NCBI GenBank assembly: GCA_029961685.1
Contig: JARWKL010000012.1
Coordinates: 13,113,955 to 13,177,954, forward strand
From: Aristolochia californica
Taxonomy: Eukaryota > Streptophyta > Magnoliopsida > Piperales > Aristolochiaceae
DNA length: 64,000 nt
Direction of reading: 5' to 3'
In this document: one piece after another, positions 52,549 through 64,000 of the stretch
Layout: each line of letters opens with the position of its first letter
Position numbering within the stretch: position 1 is the stretch's first letter
The notes under the pieces: model-generated
What the model was told of the DNA's origin: nothing
Database searches by the model: none
What the model saw: only the letters and a program-made list of their open reading frames with translations
Made by a program: the position numbers and the translations under genes

Positions 52549-54569
52549 ATTTCCCAAACTTGGATAACAAAAATTTTGTGTTCAATTGTGGTGTGTGAAT
52601 AAATTTTCATTACTTACATTTGTTAATGTTTTAATTTTTTTTCATACATAAACTCTAAAATTTACATTTTTTTGTGATCTATTTACCTTTTTTTGTTTAC
52701 GGCATGAAGGGAGAACGAAAACTCAATGTTTTGATTTAATAAAAAAGTGTACATCTAAACTGGAGATGCACAATGCACAAATGTGGAGAGATATAATACC
52801 AAAGAGTGTCTGTGATTTTTCAGGATTGTGAGCTCTTTTCAGTTTTTACTTCTCAGGGTTTACAATCGTCAGGAAAAGGGAGAGGCGGGGGATTTTTAAT
52901 TGAGTGTTGACTCCCAATCCGCAAGTCATTTCTTACAATAATATAGCCCGTTACGAATGAAAAATCACTTTACAATCATCTATGATTGTTAGGTCAGCTT
53001 TTTGCAAACGGGCAAAATAATGGCTTGTTTGACTCGGGTAAATATCCCACCGCACGTTCACTAGAGAATTTAATGAGCGTATGTTATTCTCTTTAAAAGC
53101 TTTGGATCCATAGGTCATTTGCATCTTTAACATGCTTGAAGCTTGCATATCCATTTTTAAAACACGTGTGGAACAAATCTCTTTCTTGTAAAATTCCAAG
53201 CTATTAGGGTTGCACTAGTTGAATTTCCCAAACTTGGATAACAAAAGTTTTGTGTTAATTTTTGGTGTGTGAAAAAATTTTTTTACTTACATTTGTTATT
53301 GTTTTAAATTTTTTCCATACATAAACTCAAAAATTTTGATTTTGCTGTGATCTATTTGCCTTTTTATGTTTACGGGATGGAGGGAGAGTGAAAACTCAAA
53401 GTTTTGATTTAAGAAAAAAGTGTACATCTAAAATGGAGACGCACAGTGCACAAATGTAGAGAGAGATACTTACAATGAGTGTCTGCAATTTTTAGGGAAT
53501 TTAAGCTCTCTTTTTAGTTTTTATATCTCAGGTTTTGCAATCGTCGGGAAAAGGGGAAGGCGGGGTGTTTTTAACTGAGTGTTGACTCCCAATCCGTAAG
53601 TCATTTCTTACAAAAATATAGCCCGTTACGGATGATAAATAACTTTACAATCATCTATGATTGTTAGGTAAGCTTTTTGTGAACGGGCAAAATAATGGCT
53701 AGTTCGATTCTGGTAAATATCCCACCGCACGTTCATTGAGAATTTAATGAGCTTTTGTTATTCTCTTTAAAAGCTTTGGATCCATAGGTCATTTGCATCT
53801 TTAACATGTTTCAAGCATGCATATCCATTTTTAAAACACGTGTAGAAGAAATCTCTTTCTTGTAAAATTCCATGCAATTAGGGTTGAACTAGTGGAATTT
53901 CTCAAACTTGGAAAACAAAACTTTTGTGTTCATTTGTGGTGTGTGAGTAAATTTTCTGTACTTACATTTGTTATTGTTTTAATTTTTTTCACACATAAAC
54001 TCGAAAATTTTCATTTTGTTGTGATCTATTTGCCTTTTTTGGTTTACAGGATGAAGGGAGAGCGAAAACTCAAAGTTTTGATTTAAGAAAAAAGTGTACA
54101 TCTAAAATGGAGATGCACAATGCACAATTGTAGGGAGAGATAACTCCAAAGAGTGTTTGTAATTTTTAGGGATTGTAAGATCTTTTTAGTTTTTGTATCT
54201 CAGGTTTTGCAATCGTCGGGAAAACATGGAGGCGTGCTATTTTTAACTGACTGTTGACTCCCGATCCGTATGTCTTTTCTTACAAAAATATAGCCCGTTA
54301 CTCATGATAAATCACATTACAATCATCTATGATTCTTAGGTCAGCTTTTTGAAAACGGGCAAAATAATGGCTTCTTTCACTCGGGTGAATATCCCACCGC
54401 ACGTTCACTTCAGAATTTAATGAGTGTTTGTTATTCTAATTAAAAGCTTTGGATCCATAGGTCATTTGCATCTTTAACGTGTTTCAAGCATGCATATCCA
54501 TTTTTAAAACACGTCTAGAAGAATTCTCTTTCTTGTAAAATTTCAAGCTATTAGGGTTGAACTAGTGGA
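52549..54569. repeat. HOR unit 27
   Basis: A 52549-53222, B 53223-53896, C 53897-54569. G at 53338; T7 run restored. Confidence 0.95.
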
Positions 54570-56590
54570 ATTTCCCAAACTTGGATAACAAAAATTTTGT
54601 GTTCAATTGTGGTGTGTGAATAAATTTTCATTACTTACATTTGTTAATGTTTTAATTTTTTTTCATACATAAACTCTAAAATTTACATTTTTTTGTGATC
54701 TATTTACCTTTTTTTGTTTACGGCATGAAGGGAGAACGAAAACTCAATGTTTTGATTTAATAAAAAAGTGTACATCTAAACTGGAGATGCACAATGCACA
54801 AATGTGGAGAGATATAATACCAAAGAGTGTCTGTGATTTTTCAGGATTGTGAGCTCTTTTCAGTTTTTACTTCTCAGGGTTTACAATCGTCAGGAAAAGG
54901 GAGAGGCGGGGGATTTTTAATTGAGTGTTGACTCCCAATCCGCAAGTCATTTCTTACAATAATATAGCCCGTTACGAATGAAAAATCACTTTACAATCAT
55001 CTATGATTGTTAGGTCAGCTTTTTGCAAACGGGCAAAATAATGGCTTGTTTGACTCGGGTAAATATCCCACCGCACGTTCACTAGAGAATTTAATGAGCG
55101 TATGTTATTCTCTTTAAAAGCTTTGGATCCATAGGTCATTTGCATCTTTAACATGCTTGAAGCTTGCATATCCATTTTTAAAACACGTGTGGAACAAATC
55201 TCTTTCTTGTAAAATTCCAAGCTATTAGGGTTGCACTAGTTGAATTTCCCAAACTTGGATAACAAAAGTTTTGTGTTAATTTTTGGTGTGTGAAAAAATT
55301 TTTTTACTTACATTTGTTATTGTTTTAAATTTTTTCCATACATAAACTCAAAAATTTTCATTTTGCTGTGATCTATTTGCCTTTTTATGTTTACGGGATG
55401 GAGGGAGAGTGAAAACTCAAAGTTTTGATTTAAGAAAAAAGTGTACATCTAAAATGGAGACGCACAGTGCACAAATGTAGAGAGAGATACTTACAATGAG
55501 TGTCTGCAATTTTTAGGGAATTTAAGCTCTCTTTTTAGTTTTTATATCTCAGGTTTTGCAATCGTCGGGAAAAGGGGAAGGCGGGGTGTTTTTAACTGAG
55601 TGTTGACTCCCAATCCGTAAGTCATTTCTTACAAAAATATAGCCCGTTACGGATGATAAATAACTTTACAATCATCTATGATTGTTAGGTAAGCTTTTTG
55701 TGAACGGGCAAAATAATGGCTAGTTCGATTCTGGTAAATATCCCACCGCACGTTCATTGAGAATTTAATGAGCTTTTGTTATTCTCTTTAAAAGCTTTGG
55801 ATCCATAGGTCATTTGCATCTTTAACATGTTTCAAGCATGCATATCCATTTTTAAAACACGTGTAGAAGAAATCTCTTTCTTGTAAAATTCCATGCAATT
55901 AGGGTTGAACTAGTGGAATTTCTCAAACTTGGAAAACAAAACTTTTGTGTTCATTTGTGGTGTGTGAGTAAATTTTCTGTACTTACATTTGTTATTGTTT
56001 TAATTTTTTTCACACATAAACTCGAAAATTTTCATTTTGTTGTGATCTATTTGCCTTTTTTGGTTTACAGGATGAAGGGAGAGCGAAAACTCAAAGTTTT
56101 GATTTAAGAAAAAAGTGTACATCTAAAATGGAGATGCACAATGCACAATTGTAGGGAGAGATAACTCCAAAGAGTGTTTGTAATTTTTAGGGATTGTAAG
56201 ATCTTTTTAGTTTTTGTATCTCAGGTTTTGCAATCGTCGGGAAAACATGGAGGCGTGCTATTTTTAACTGACTGTTGACTCCCGATCCGTATGTCTTTTC
56301 TTACAAAAATATAGCCCGTTACTCATGATAAATCACATTACAATCATCTATGATTCTTAGGTCAGCTTTTTGAAAACGGGCAAAATAATGGCTTCTTTCA
56401 CTCGGGTGAATATCCCACCGCACGTTCACTTCAGAATTTAATGAGTGTTTGTTATTCTAATTAAAAGCTTTGGATCCATAGGTCATTTGCATCTTTAACG
56501 TGTTTCAAGCATGCATATCCATTTTTAAAACACGTCTAGAAGAATTCTCTTTCTTGTAAAATTTCAAGCTATTAGGGTTGAACTAGTGGA
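54570..56590. repeat. HOR unit 28
   Basis: A 54570-55243, B 55244-55917, C 55918-56590. C at the offset-790 site; otherwise consensus. Confidence 0.95.
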
Positions 56591-58611
56591 ATTTCCCAAA
56601 CTTGGATAACAAAAATTTTGTGTTCAATTGTGGTGTGTGAATAAATTTTCATTACTTACATTTGTTAATGTTTTAATTTTTTTTCATACATAAACTCTAA
56701 AATTTACATTTTTTTGTGATCTATTTACCTTTTTTTGTTTACGGCATGAAGGGAGAACGAAAACTCAATGTTTTGATTTAATAAAAAAGTGTACATCTAA
56801 ACTGGAGATGCACAATGCACAAATGTGGAGAGATATAATACCAAAGAGTGTCTGTGATTTTTCAGGATTGTGAGCTCTTTTCAGTTTTTACTTCTCAGGG
56901 TTTACAATCGTCAGGAAAAGGGAGAGGCGGGGGATTTTTAATTGAGTGTTGACTCCCAATCCGCAAGTCATTTCTTACAATAATATAGCCCGTTACGAAT
57001 GAAAAATCACTTTACAATCATCTATGATTGTTAGGTCAGCTTTTTGCAAACGGGCAAAATAATGGCTTGTTTGACTCGGGTAAATATCCCACCGCACGTT
57101 CACTAGAGAATTTAATGAGCGTATGTTATTCTCTTTAAAAGCTTTGGATCCATAGGTCATTTGCATCTTTAACATGCTTGAAGCTTGCATATCCATTTTT
57201 AAAACACGTGTGGAACAAATCTCTTTCTTGTAAAATTCCAAGCTATTAGGGTTGCACTAGTTGAATTTCCCAAACTTGGATAACAAAAGTTTTGTGTTAA
57301 TTTTTGGTGTGTGAAAAAATTTTTTTACTTACATTTGTTATTGTTTTAAATTTTTTCCATACATAAACTCAAAAATTTTCATTTTGCTGTGATCTATTTG
57401 CCTTTTTATGTTTACGGGATGGAGGGAGAGTGAAAACTCAAAGTTTTGATTTAAGAAAAAAGTGTACATCTAAAATGGAGACGCACAGTGCACAAATGTA
57501 GAGAGAGATACTTACAATGAGTGTCTGCAATTTTTAGGGAATTTAAGCTCTCTTTTTAGTTTTTATATCTCAGGTTTTGCAATCGTCGGGAAAAGGGGAA
57601 GGCGGGGTGTTTTTAACTGAGTGTTGACTCCCAATCCGTAAGTCATTTCTTACAAAAATATAGCCCGTTACGGATGATAAATAACTTTACAATCATCTAT
57701 GATTGTTAGGTAAGCTTTTTGTGAACGGGCAAAATAATGGCTAGTTCGATTCTGGTAAATATCCCACCGCACGTTCATTGAGAATTTAATGAGCTTTTGT
57801 TATTCTCTTTAAAAGCTTTGGATCCATAGGTCATTTGCATCTTTAACATGTTTCAAGCATGCATATCCATTTTTAAAACACGTGTAGAAGAAATCTCTTT
57901 CTTGTAAAATTCCATGCAATTAGGGTTGAACTAGTGGAATTTCTCAAACTTGGAAAACAAAACTTTTGTGTTCATTTGTGGTGTGTGAGTAAATTTTCTG
58001 TACTTACATTTGTTATTGTTTTAATTTTTTTCACACATAAACTCGAAAATTTTCATTTTGTTGTGATCTATTTGCCTTTTTTGGTTTACAGGATGAAGGG
58101 AGAGCGAAAACTCAAAGTTTTGATTTAAGAAAAAAGTGTACATCTAAAATGGAGATGCACAATGCACAATTGTAGGGAGAGATAACTCCAAAGAGTGTTT
58201 GTAATTTTTAGGGATTGTAAGATCTTTTTAGTTTTTGTATCTCAGGTTTTGCAATCGTCGGGAAAACATGGAGGCGTGCTATTTTTAACTGACTGTTGAC
58301 TCCCGATCCGTATGTCTTTTCTTACAAAAATATAGCCCGTTACTCATGATAAATCACATTACAATCATCTATGATTCTTAGGTCAGCTTTTTGAAAACGG
58401 GCAAAATAATGGCTTCTTTCACTCGGGTGAATATCCCACCGCACGTTCACTTCAGAATTTAATGAGTGTTTGTTATTCTAATTAAAAGCTTTGGATCCAT
58501 AGGTCATTTGCATCTTTAACGTGTTTCAAGCATGCATATCCATTTTTAAAACACGTCTAGAAGAATTCTCTTTCTTGTAAAATTTCAAGCTATTAGGGTT
58601 GAACTAGTGGA
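56591..58611. repeat. HOR unit 29
   Basis: A 56591-57264, B 57265-57938, C 57939-58611. C at the offset-790 site; same marker states as unit 28. Confidence 0.95.
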
Positions 58612-60632
58612 ATTTCCCAAACTTGGATAACAAAAATTTTGTGTTCAATTGTGGTGTGTGAATAAATTTTCATTACTTACATTTGTTAATGTTTTAATTT
58701 TTTTTCATACATAAACTCTAAAATTTACATTTTTTTGTGATCTATTTACCTTTTTTTGTTTACGGCATGAAGGGAGAACGAAAACTCAATGTTTTGATTT
58801 AATAAAAAAGTGTACATCTAAACTGGAGATGCACAATGCACAAATGTGGAGAGATATAATACCAAAGAGTGTCTGTGATTTTTCAGGATTGTGAGCTCTT
58901 TTCAGTTTTTACTTCTCAGGGTTTACAATCGTCAGGAAAAGGGAGAGGCGGGGGATTTTTAATTGAGTGTTGACTCCCAATCCGCAAGTCATTTCTTACA
59001 ATAATATAGCCCGTTACGAATGAAAAATCACTTTACAATCATCTATGATTGTTAGGTCAGCTTTTTGCAAACGGGCAAAATAATGGCTTGTTTGACTCGG
59101 GTAAATATCCCACCGCACGTTCACTAGAGAATTTAATGAGCGTATGTTATTCTCTTTAAAAGCTTTGGATCCATAGGTCATTTGCATCTTTAACATGCTT
59201 GAAGCTTGCATATCCATTTTTAAAACACGTGTGGAACAAATCTCTTTCTTGTAAAATTCCAAGCTATTAGGGTTGCACTAGTTGAATTTCCCAAACTTGG
59301 ATAACAAAAGTTTTGTGTTAATTTTTGGTGTGTGAAAAAATTTTTTTACTTACATTTGTTATTGTTTTAAATTTTTTCCATACATAAACTCAAAAATTTT
59401 GATTTTGCTGTGATCTATTTGCCTTTTTATGTTTACGGGATGGAGGGAGAGTGAAAACTCAAAGTTTTGATTTAAGAAAAAAGTGTACATCTAAAATGGA
59501 GACGCACAGTGCACAAATGTAGAGAGAGATACTTACAATGAGTGTCTGCAATTTTTAGGGAATTTAAGCTCTCTTTTTAGTTTTTATATCTCAGGTTTTG
59601 CAATCGTCGGGAAAAGGGGAAGGCGGGGTGTTTTTAACTGAGTGTTGACTCCCAATCCGTAAGTCATTTCTTACAAAAATATAGCCCGTTACGGATGATA
59701 AATAACTTTACAATCATCTATGATTGTTAGGTAAGCTTTTTGTGAACGGGCAAAATAATGGCTAGTTCGATTCTGGTAAATATCCCACCGCACGTTCATT
59801 GAGAATTTAATGAGCTTTTGTTATTCTCTTTAAAAGCTTTGGATCCATAGGTCATTTGCATCTTTAACATGTTTCAAGCATGCATATCCATTTTTAAAAC
59901 ACGTGTAGAAGAAATCTCTTTCTTGTAAAATTCCATGCAATTAGGGTTGAACTAGTGGAATTTCTCAAACTTGGAAAACAAAACTTTTGTGTTCATTTGT
60001 GGTGTGTGAGTAAATTTTCTGTACTTACATTTGTTATTGTTTTAATTTTTTTCACACATAAACTCGAAAATTTTCATTTTGTTGTGATCTATTTGCCTTT
60101 TTTGGTTTACAGGATGAAGGGAGAGCGAAAACTCAAAGTTTTGATTTAAGAAAAAAGTGTACATCTAAAATGGAGATGCACAATGCACAATTGTAGGGAG
60201 AGATAACTCCAAAGAGTGTTTGTAATTTTTAGGGATTGTAAGATCTTTTTAGTTTTTGTATCTCAGGTTTTGCAATCGTCGGGAAAACATGGAGGCGTGC
60301 TATTTTTAACTGACTGTTGACTCCCGATCCGTATGTCTTTTCTTACAAAAATATAGCCCGTTACTCATGATAAATCACATTACAATCATCTATGATTCTT
60401 AGGTCAGCTTTTTGAAAACGGGCAAAATAATGGCTTCTTTCACTCGGGTGAATATCCCACCGCACGTTCACTTCAGAATTTAATGAGTGTTTGTTATTCT
60501 AATTAAAAGCTTTGGATCCATAGGTCATTTGCATCTTTAACGTGTTTCAAGCATGCATATCCATTTTTAAAACACGTCTAGAAGAATTCTCTTTCTTGTA
60601 AAATTTCAAGCTATTAGGGTTGAACTAGTGGA
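58612..60632. repeat. HOR unit 30
   Basis: A 58612-59285, B 59286-59959, C 59960-60632. G at 59401; otherwise consensus. Confidence 0.95.
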
Positions 60633-62653
60633 ATTTCCCAAACTTGGATAACAAAAATTTTGTGTTCAATTGTGGTGTGTGAATAAATTTTCATTACTTA
60701 CATTTGTTAATGTTTTAATTTTTTTTCATACATAAACTCTAAAATTTACATTTTTTTGTGATCTATTTACCTTTTTTTGTTTACGGCATGAAGGGAGAAC
60801 GAAAACTCAATGTTTTGATTTAATAAAAAAGTGTACATCTAAACTGGAGATGCACAATGCACAAATGTGGAGAGATATAATACCAAAGAGTGTCTGTGAT
60901 TTTTCAGGATTGTGAGCTCTTTTCAGTTTTTACTTCTCAGGGTTTACAATCGTCAGGAAAAGGGAGAGGCGGGGGATTTTTAATTGAGTGTTGACTCCCA
61001 ATCCGCAAGTCATTTCTTACAATAATATAGCCCGTTACGAATGAAAAATCACTTTACAATCATCTATGATTGTTAGGTCAGCTTTTTGCAAACGGGCAAA
61101 ATAATGGCTTGTTTGACTCGGGTAAATATCCCACCGCACGTTCACTAGAGAATTTAATGAGCGTATGTTATTCTCTTTAAAAGCTTTGGATCCATAGGTC
61201 ATTTGCATCTTTAACATGCTTGAAGCTTGCATATCCATTTTTAAAACACGTGTGGAACAAATCTCTTTCTTGTAAAATTCCAAGCTATTAGGGTTGCACT
61301 AGTTGAATTTCCCAAACTTGGATAACAAAAGTTTTGTGTTAATTTTTGGTGTGTGAAAAAATTTTTTTACTTACATTTGTTATTGTTTTAAATTTTTTCC
61401 ATACATAAACTCAAAAATTTTCATTTTGCTGTGATCTATTTGCCTTTTTATGTTTACGGGATGGAGGGAGAGTGAAAACTCAAAGTTTTGATTTAAGAAA
61501 AAAGTGTACATCTAAAATGGAGACGCACAGTGCACAAATGTAGAGAGAGATACTTACAATGAGTGTCTGCAATTTTTAGGGAATTTAAGCTCTCTTTTTA
61601 GTTTTTATATCTCAGGTTTTGCAATCGTCGGGAAAAGGGGAAGGCGGGGTGTTTTTAACTGAGTGTTGACTCCCAATCCGTAAGTCATTTCTTACAAAAA
61701 TATAGCCCGTTACGGATGATAAATAACTTTACAATCATCTATGATTGTTAGGTAAGCTTTTTGTGAACGGGCAAAATAATGGCTAGTTCGATTCTGGTAA
61801 ATATCCCACCGCACGTTCATTGAGAATTTAATGAGCTTTTGTTATTCTCTTTAAAAGCTTTGGATCCATAGGTCATTTGCATCTTTAACATGTTTCAAGC
61901 ATGCATATCCATTTTTAAAACACGTGTAGAAGAAATCCCTTTCTTGTAAAATTCCATGCAATTAGGGTTGAACTAGTGGAATTTCTCAAACTTGGAAAAC
62001 AAAACTTTTGTGTTCATTTGTGGTGTGTGAGTAAATTTTCTGTACTTACATTTGTTATTGTTTTAATTTTTTTCACACATAAACTCGAAAATTTTCATTT
62101 TGTTGTGATCTATTTGCCTTTTTTGGTTTACAGGATGAAGGGAGAGCGAAAACTCAAAGTTTTGATTTAAGAAAAAAGTGTACATCTAAAATGGAGATGC
62201 ACAATGCACAATTGTAGGGAGAGATAACTCCAAAGAGTGTTTGTAATTTTTAGGGATTGTAAGATCTTTTTAGTTTTTGTATCTCAGGTTTTGCAATCGT
62301 CGGGAAAACATGGAGGCGTGCTATTTTTAACTGACTGTTGACTCCCGATCCGTATGTCTTTTCTTACAAAAATATAGCCCGTTACTCATGATAAATCACA
62401 TTACAATCATCTATGATTCTTAGGTCAGCTTTTTGAAAACGGGCAAAATAATGGCTTCTTTCACTCGGGTGAATATCCCACCGCACGTTCACTTCAGAAT
62501 TTAATGAGTGTTTGTTATTCTAATTAAAAGCTTTGGATCCATAGGTCATTTGCATCTTTAACGTGTTTCAAGCATGCATATCCATTTTTAAAACACGTCT
62601 AGAAGAATTCTCTTTCTTGTAAAATTTCAAGCTATTAGGGTTGAACTAGTGGA
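60633..62653. repeat. HOR unit 31
   Basis: A 60633-61306, B 61307-61980, C 61981-62653. C at the offset-790 site. One private change, C at 61938 (GAAATCCCT near the end of B). Confidence 0.95.
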
Positions 62654-64000
62654 ATTTCCCAAACTTGGATAACAAAAATTTTGTGTTCAATTGTGGTGTG
62701 TGAATAAATTTTCATTACTTACATTTGTTAATGTTTTAATTTTTTTTCATACATAAACTCTAAAATTTACATTTTTTTGTGATCTATTTACCTTTTTTTG
62801 TTTACGGCATGAAGGGAGAACGAAAACTCAATGTTTTGATTTAATAAAAAAGTGTACATCTAAACTGGAGATGCACAATGCACAAATGTGGAGAGATATA
62901 ATACCAAAGAGTGTCTGTGATTTTTCAGGATTGTGAGCTCTTTTCAGTTTTTACTTCTCAGGGTTTACAATCGTCAGGAAAAGGGAGAGGCGGGGGATTT
63001 TTAATTGAGTGTTGACTCCCAATCCGCAAGTCATTTCTTACAATAATATAGCCCGTTACGAATGAAAAATCACTTTACAATCATCTATGATTGTTAGGTC
63101 AGCTTTTTGCAAACGGGCAAAATAATGGCTTGTTTGACTCGGGTAAATATCCCACCGCACGTTCACTAGAGAATTTAATGAGCGTATGTTATTCTCTTTA
63201 AAAGCTTTGGATCCATAGGTCATTTGCATCTTTAACATGCTTGAAGCTTGCATATCCATTTTTAAAACACGTGTGGAACAAATCTCTTTCTTGTAAAATT
63301 CCAAGCTATTAGGGTTGCACTAGTTGAATTTCCCAAACTTGGATAACAAAAGTTTTGTGTTAATTTTTGGTGTGTGAAAAAAATTTTTTACTTACATTTG
63401 TTATTGTTTTAAATTTTTTCCATACATAAACTCAAAAATTTTGATTTTGCTGTGATCTATTTGCCTTTTTATGTTTACGGGATGGAGGGAGAGTGAAAAC
63501 TCAAAGTTTTGATTTAAGAAAAAAGTGTACATCTAAAATGGAGACGCACAGTGCACAAATGTAGAGAGAGATACTTACAATGAGTGTCTGCAATTTTTAG
63601 GGAATTTAAGCTCTCTTTTTAGTTTTTATATCTCAGGTTTTGCAATCGTCGGGAAAAGGGGAAGGCGGGGTGTTTTTAACTGAGTGTTGACTCCCAATCC
63701 GTAAGTCATTTCTTACAAAAATATAGCCCGTTACGGATGATAAATAACTTTACAATCATCTATGATTGTTAGGTAAGCTTTTTGTGAACGGGCAAAATAA
63801 TGGCTAGTTCGATTCTGGTAAATATCCCACCGCACGTTCATTGAGAATTTAATGAGCTTTTGTTATTCTCTTTAAAAGCTTTGGATCCATAGGTCATTTG
63901 CATCTTTAACATGTTTCAAGCATGCATATCCATTTTTAAAACACGTGTAGAAGAAATCTCTTTCTTGTAAAATTCCATGCAATTAGGGTTGAACTAGTGG
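62654..64000. repeat. HOR unit 32, cut by the window end
   Basis: A 62654-63327 and the first 673 of 674 bases of B (63328-64000); monomer C lies outside the window. Carries both A at 63383 (A7T6 tract) and G at 63443. The other A7T6 units (4, 6, 8) have C at the second site, so this is a new combination. Confidence 0.95.

Larger units (their letters stand above)
1..64000. repeat. Higher-order satellite array, 2021-bp ABC trimer, 31.7 copies
   Basis: The whole window is a head-to-tail tandem array with a period of 2021 bp. Each period holds three related monomers of 674, 674 and 673 bp, which all start with a variant of ATTTCYCAAACTTGG and end in TTAGGGTTG-ACTAGT-GA. All units have the same orientation and there is no insertion of foreign DNA, no inversion and no array edge, so the array continues beyond both ends. 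Units differ at only about a dozen positions seen by eye, while the three monomer types differ at roughly one base in ten. This is the pattern of a higher-order repeat as known from alpha satellite and several plant centromeric satellites; a centromeric role here is an inference only. No gene, tRNA, rRNA or transposon is seen anywhere in it. Confidence 0.98.

Noticed and set aside
1..64000. CRISPR array or tandem gene array such as rDNA or histone genes
   Set aside because: The unit is 2 kb with no short repeat-spacer layout, no rRNA or 5S sequence and no coding capacity, so satellite DNA is the only fitting explanation.

Overview
The window is one uninterrupted satellite DNA array from a eukaryotic nuclear genome. 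I find no credible protein-coding gene, RNA gene, mobile element or non-repeat boundary in its 64 kb. The sequence is AT-rich, with long A and T runs, and reads in one orientation from end to end. I cannot name the species or a known satellite family from the sequence alone. Long satellites of this kind are typical of centromeric, pericentromeric or subtelomeric heterochromatin, but nothing here proves the location.

The array has two levels. The base monomer is 673-674 bp. Three diverged monomer types, called A, B and C here, follow each other in fixed order (A 1-674, B 675-1348, C 1349-2021 in the first copy). By eye they are roughly 85-90% alike. The ABC trimer forms a 2021-bp higher-order repeat (HOR). 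The window holds 31 complete HOR units and a 32nd cut off one base before the end of its B monomer. Units 25 and 26 are 2022 bp because a T7 run has become T8.

HOR units are almost identical. Reading by eye I found about a dozen variable positions in the 2021-bp consensus, most seen in one or a few units. So monomer types are old and diverged, while the whole trimer has been amplified or homogenised recently. The variants act as markers of copy history: a two-unit (4042-bp) block looks duplicated at units 3-4 and 5-6; units 11-12 and 25-26 are sister pairs; and a C/G site in monomer B switches back and forth along the array, as expected from repeated unequal exchange or gene conversion.

Within each monomer the clearest structures are a 68-bp nested inverted repeat (outer arms GCCCGTT/AACGGGC around an 18-bp dyad), a 39-bp block identical in A, B and C holding two adjacent 8-bp palindromes and an ATTTGCAT octamer, a second identical block in front of an ACACGTGT palindrome, and a G-rich tract. 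Monomer C has lost the perfect dyad, the CACGTG core and the G-rich tract, so the three monomers may not be equivalent. Two short open frames recur in every unit, but they are by-products of the repetition and are not annotated as genes.
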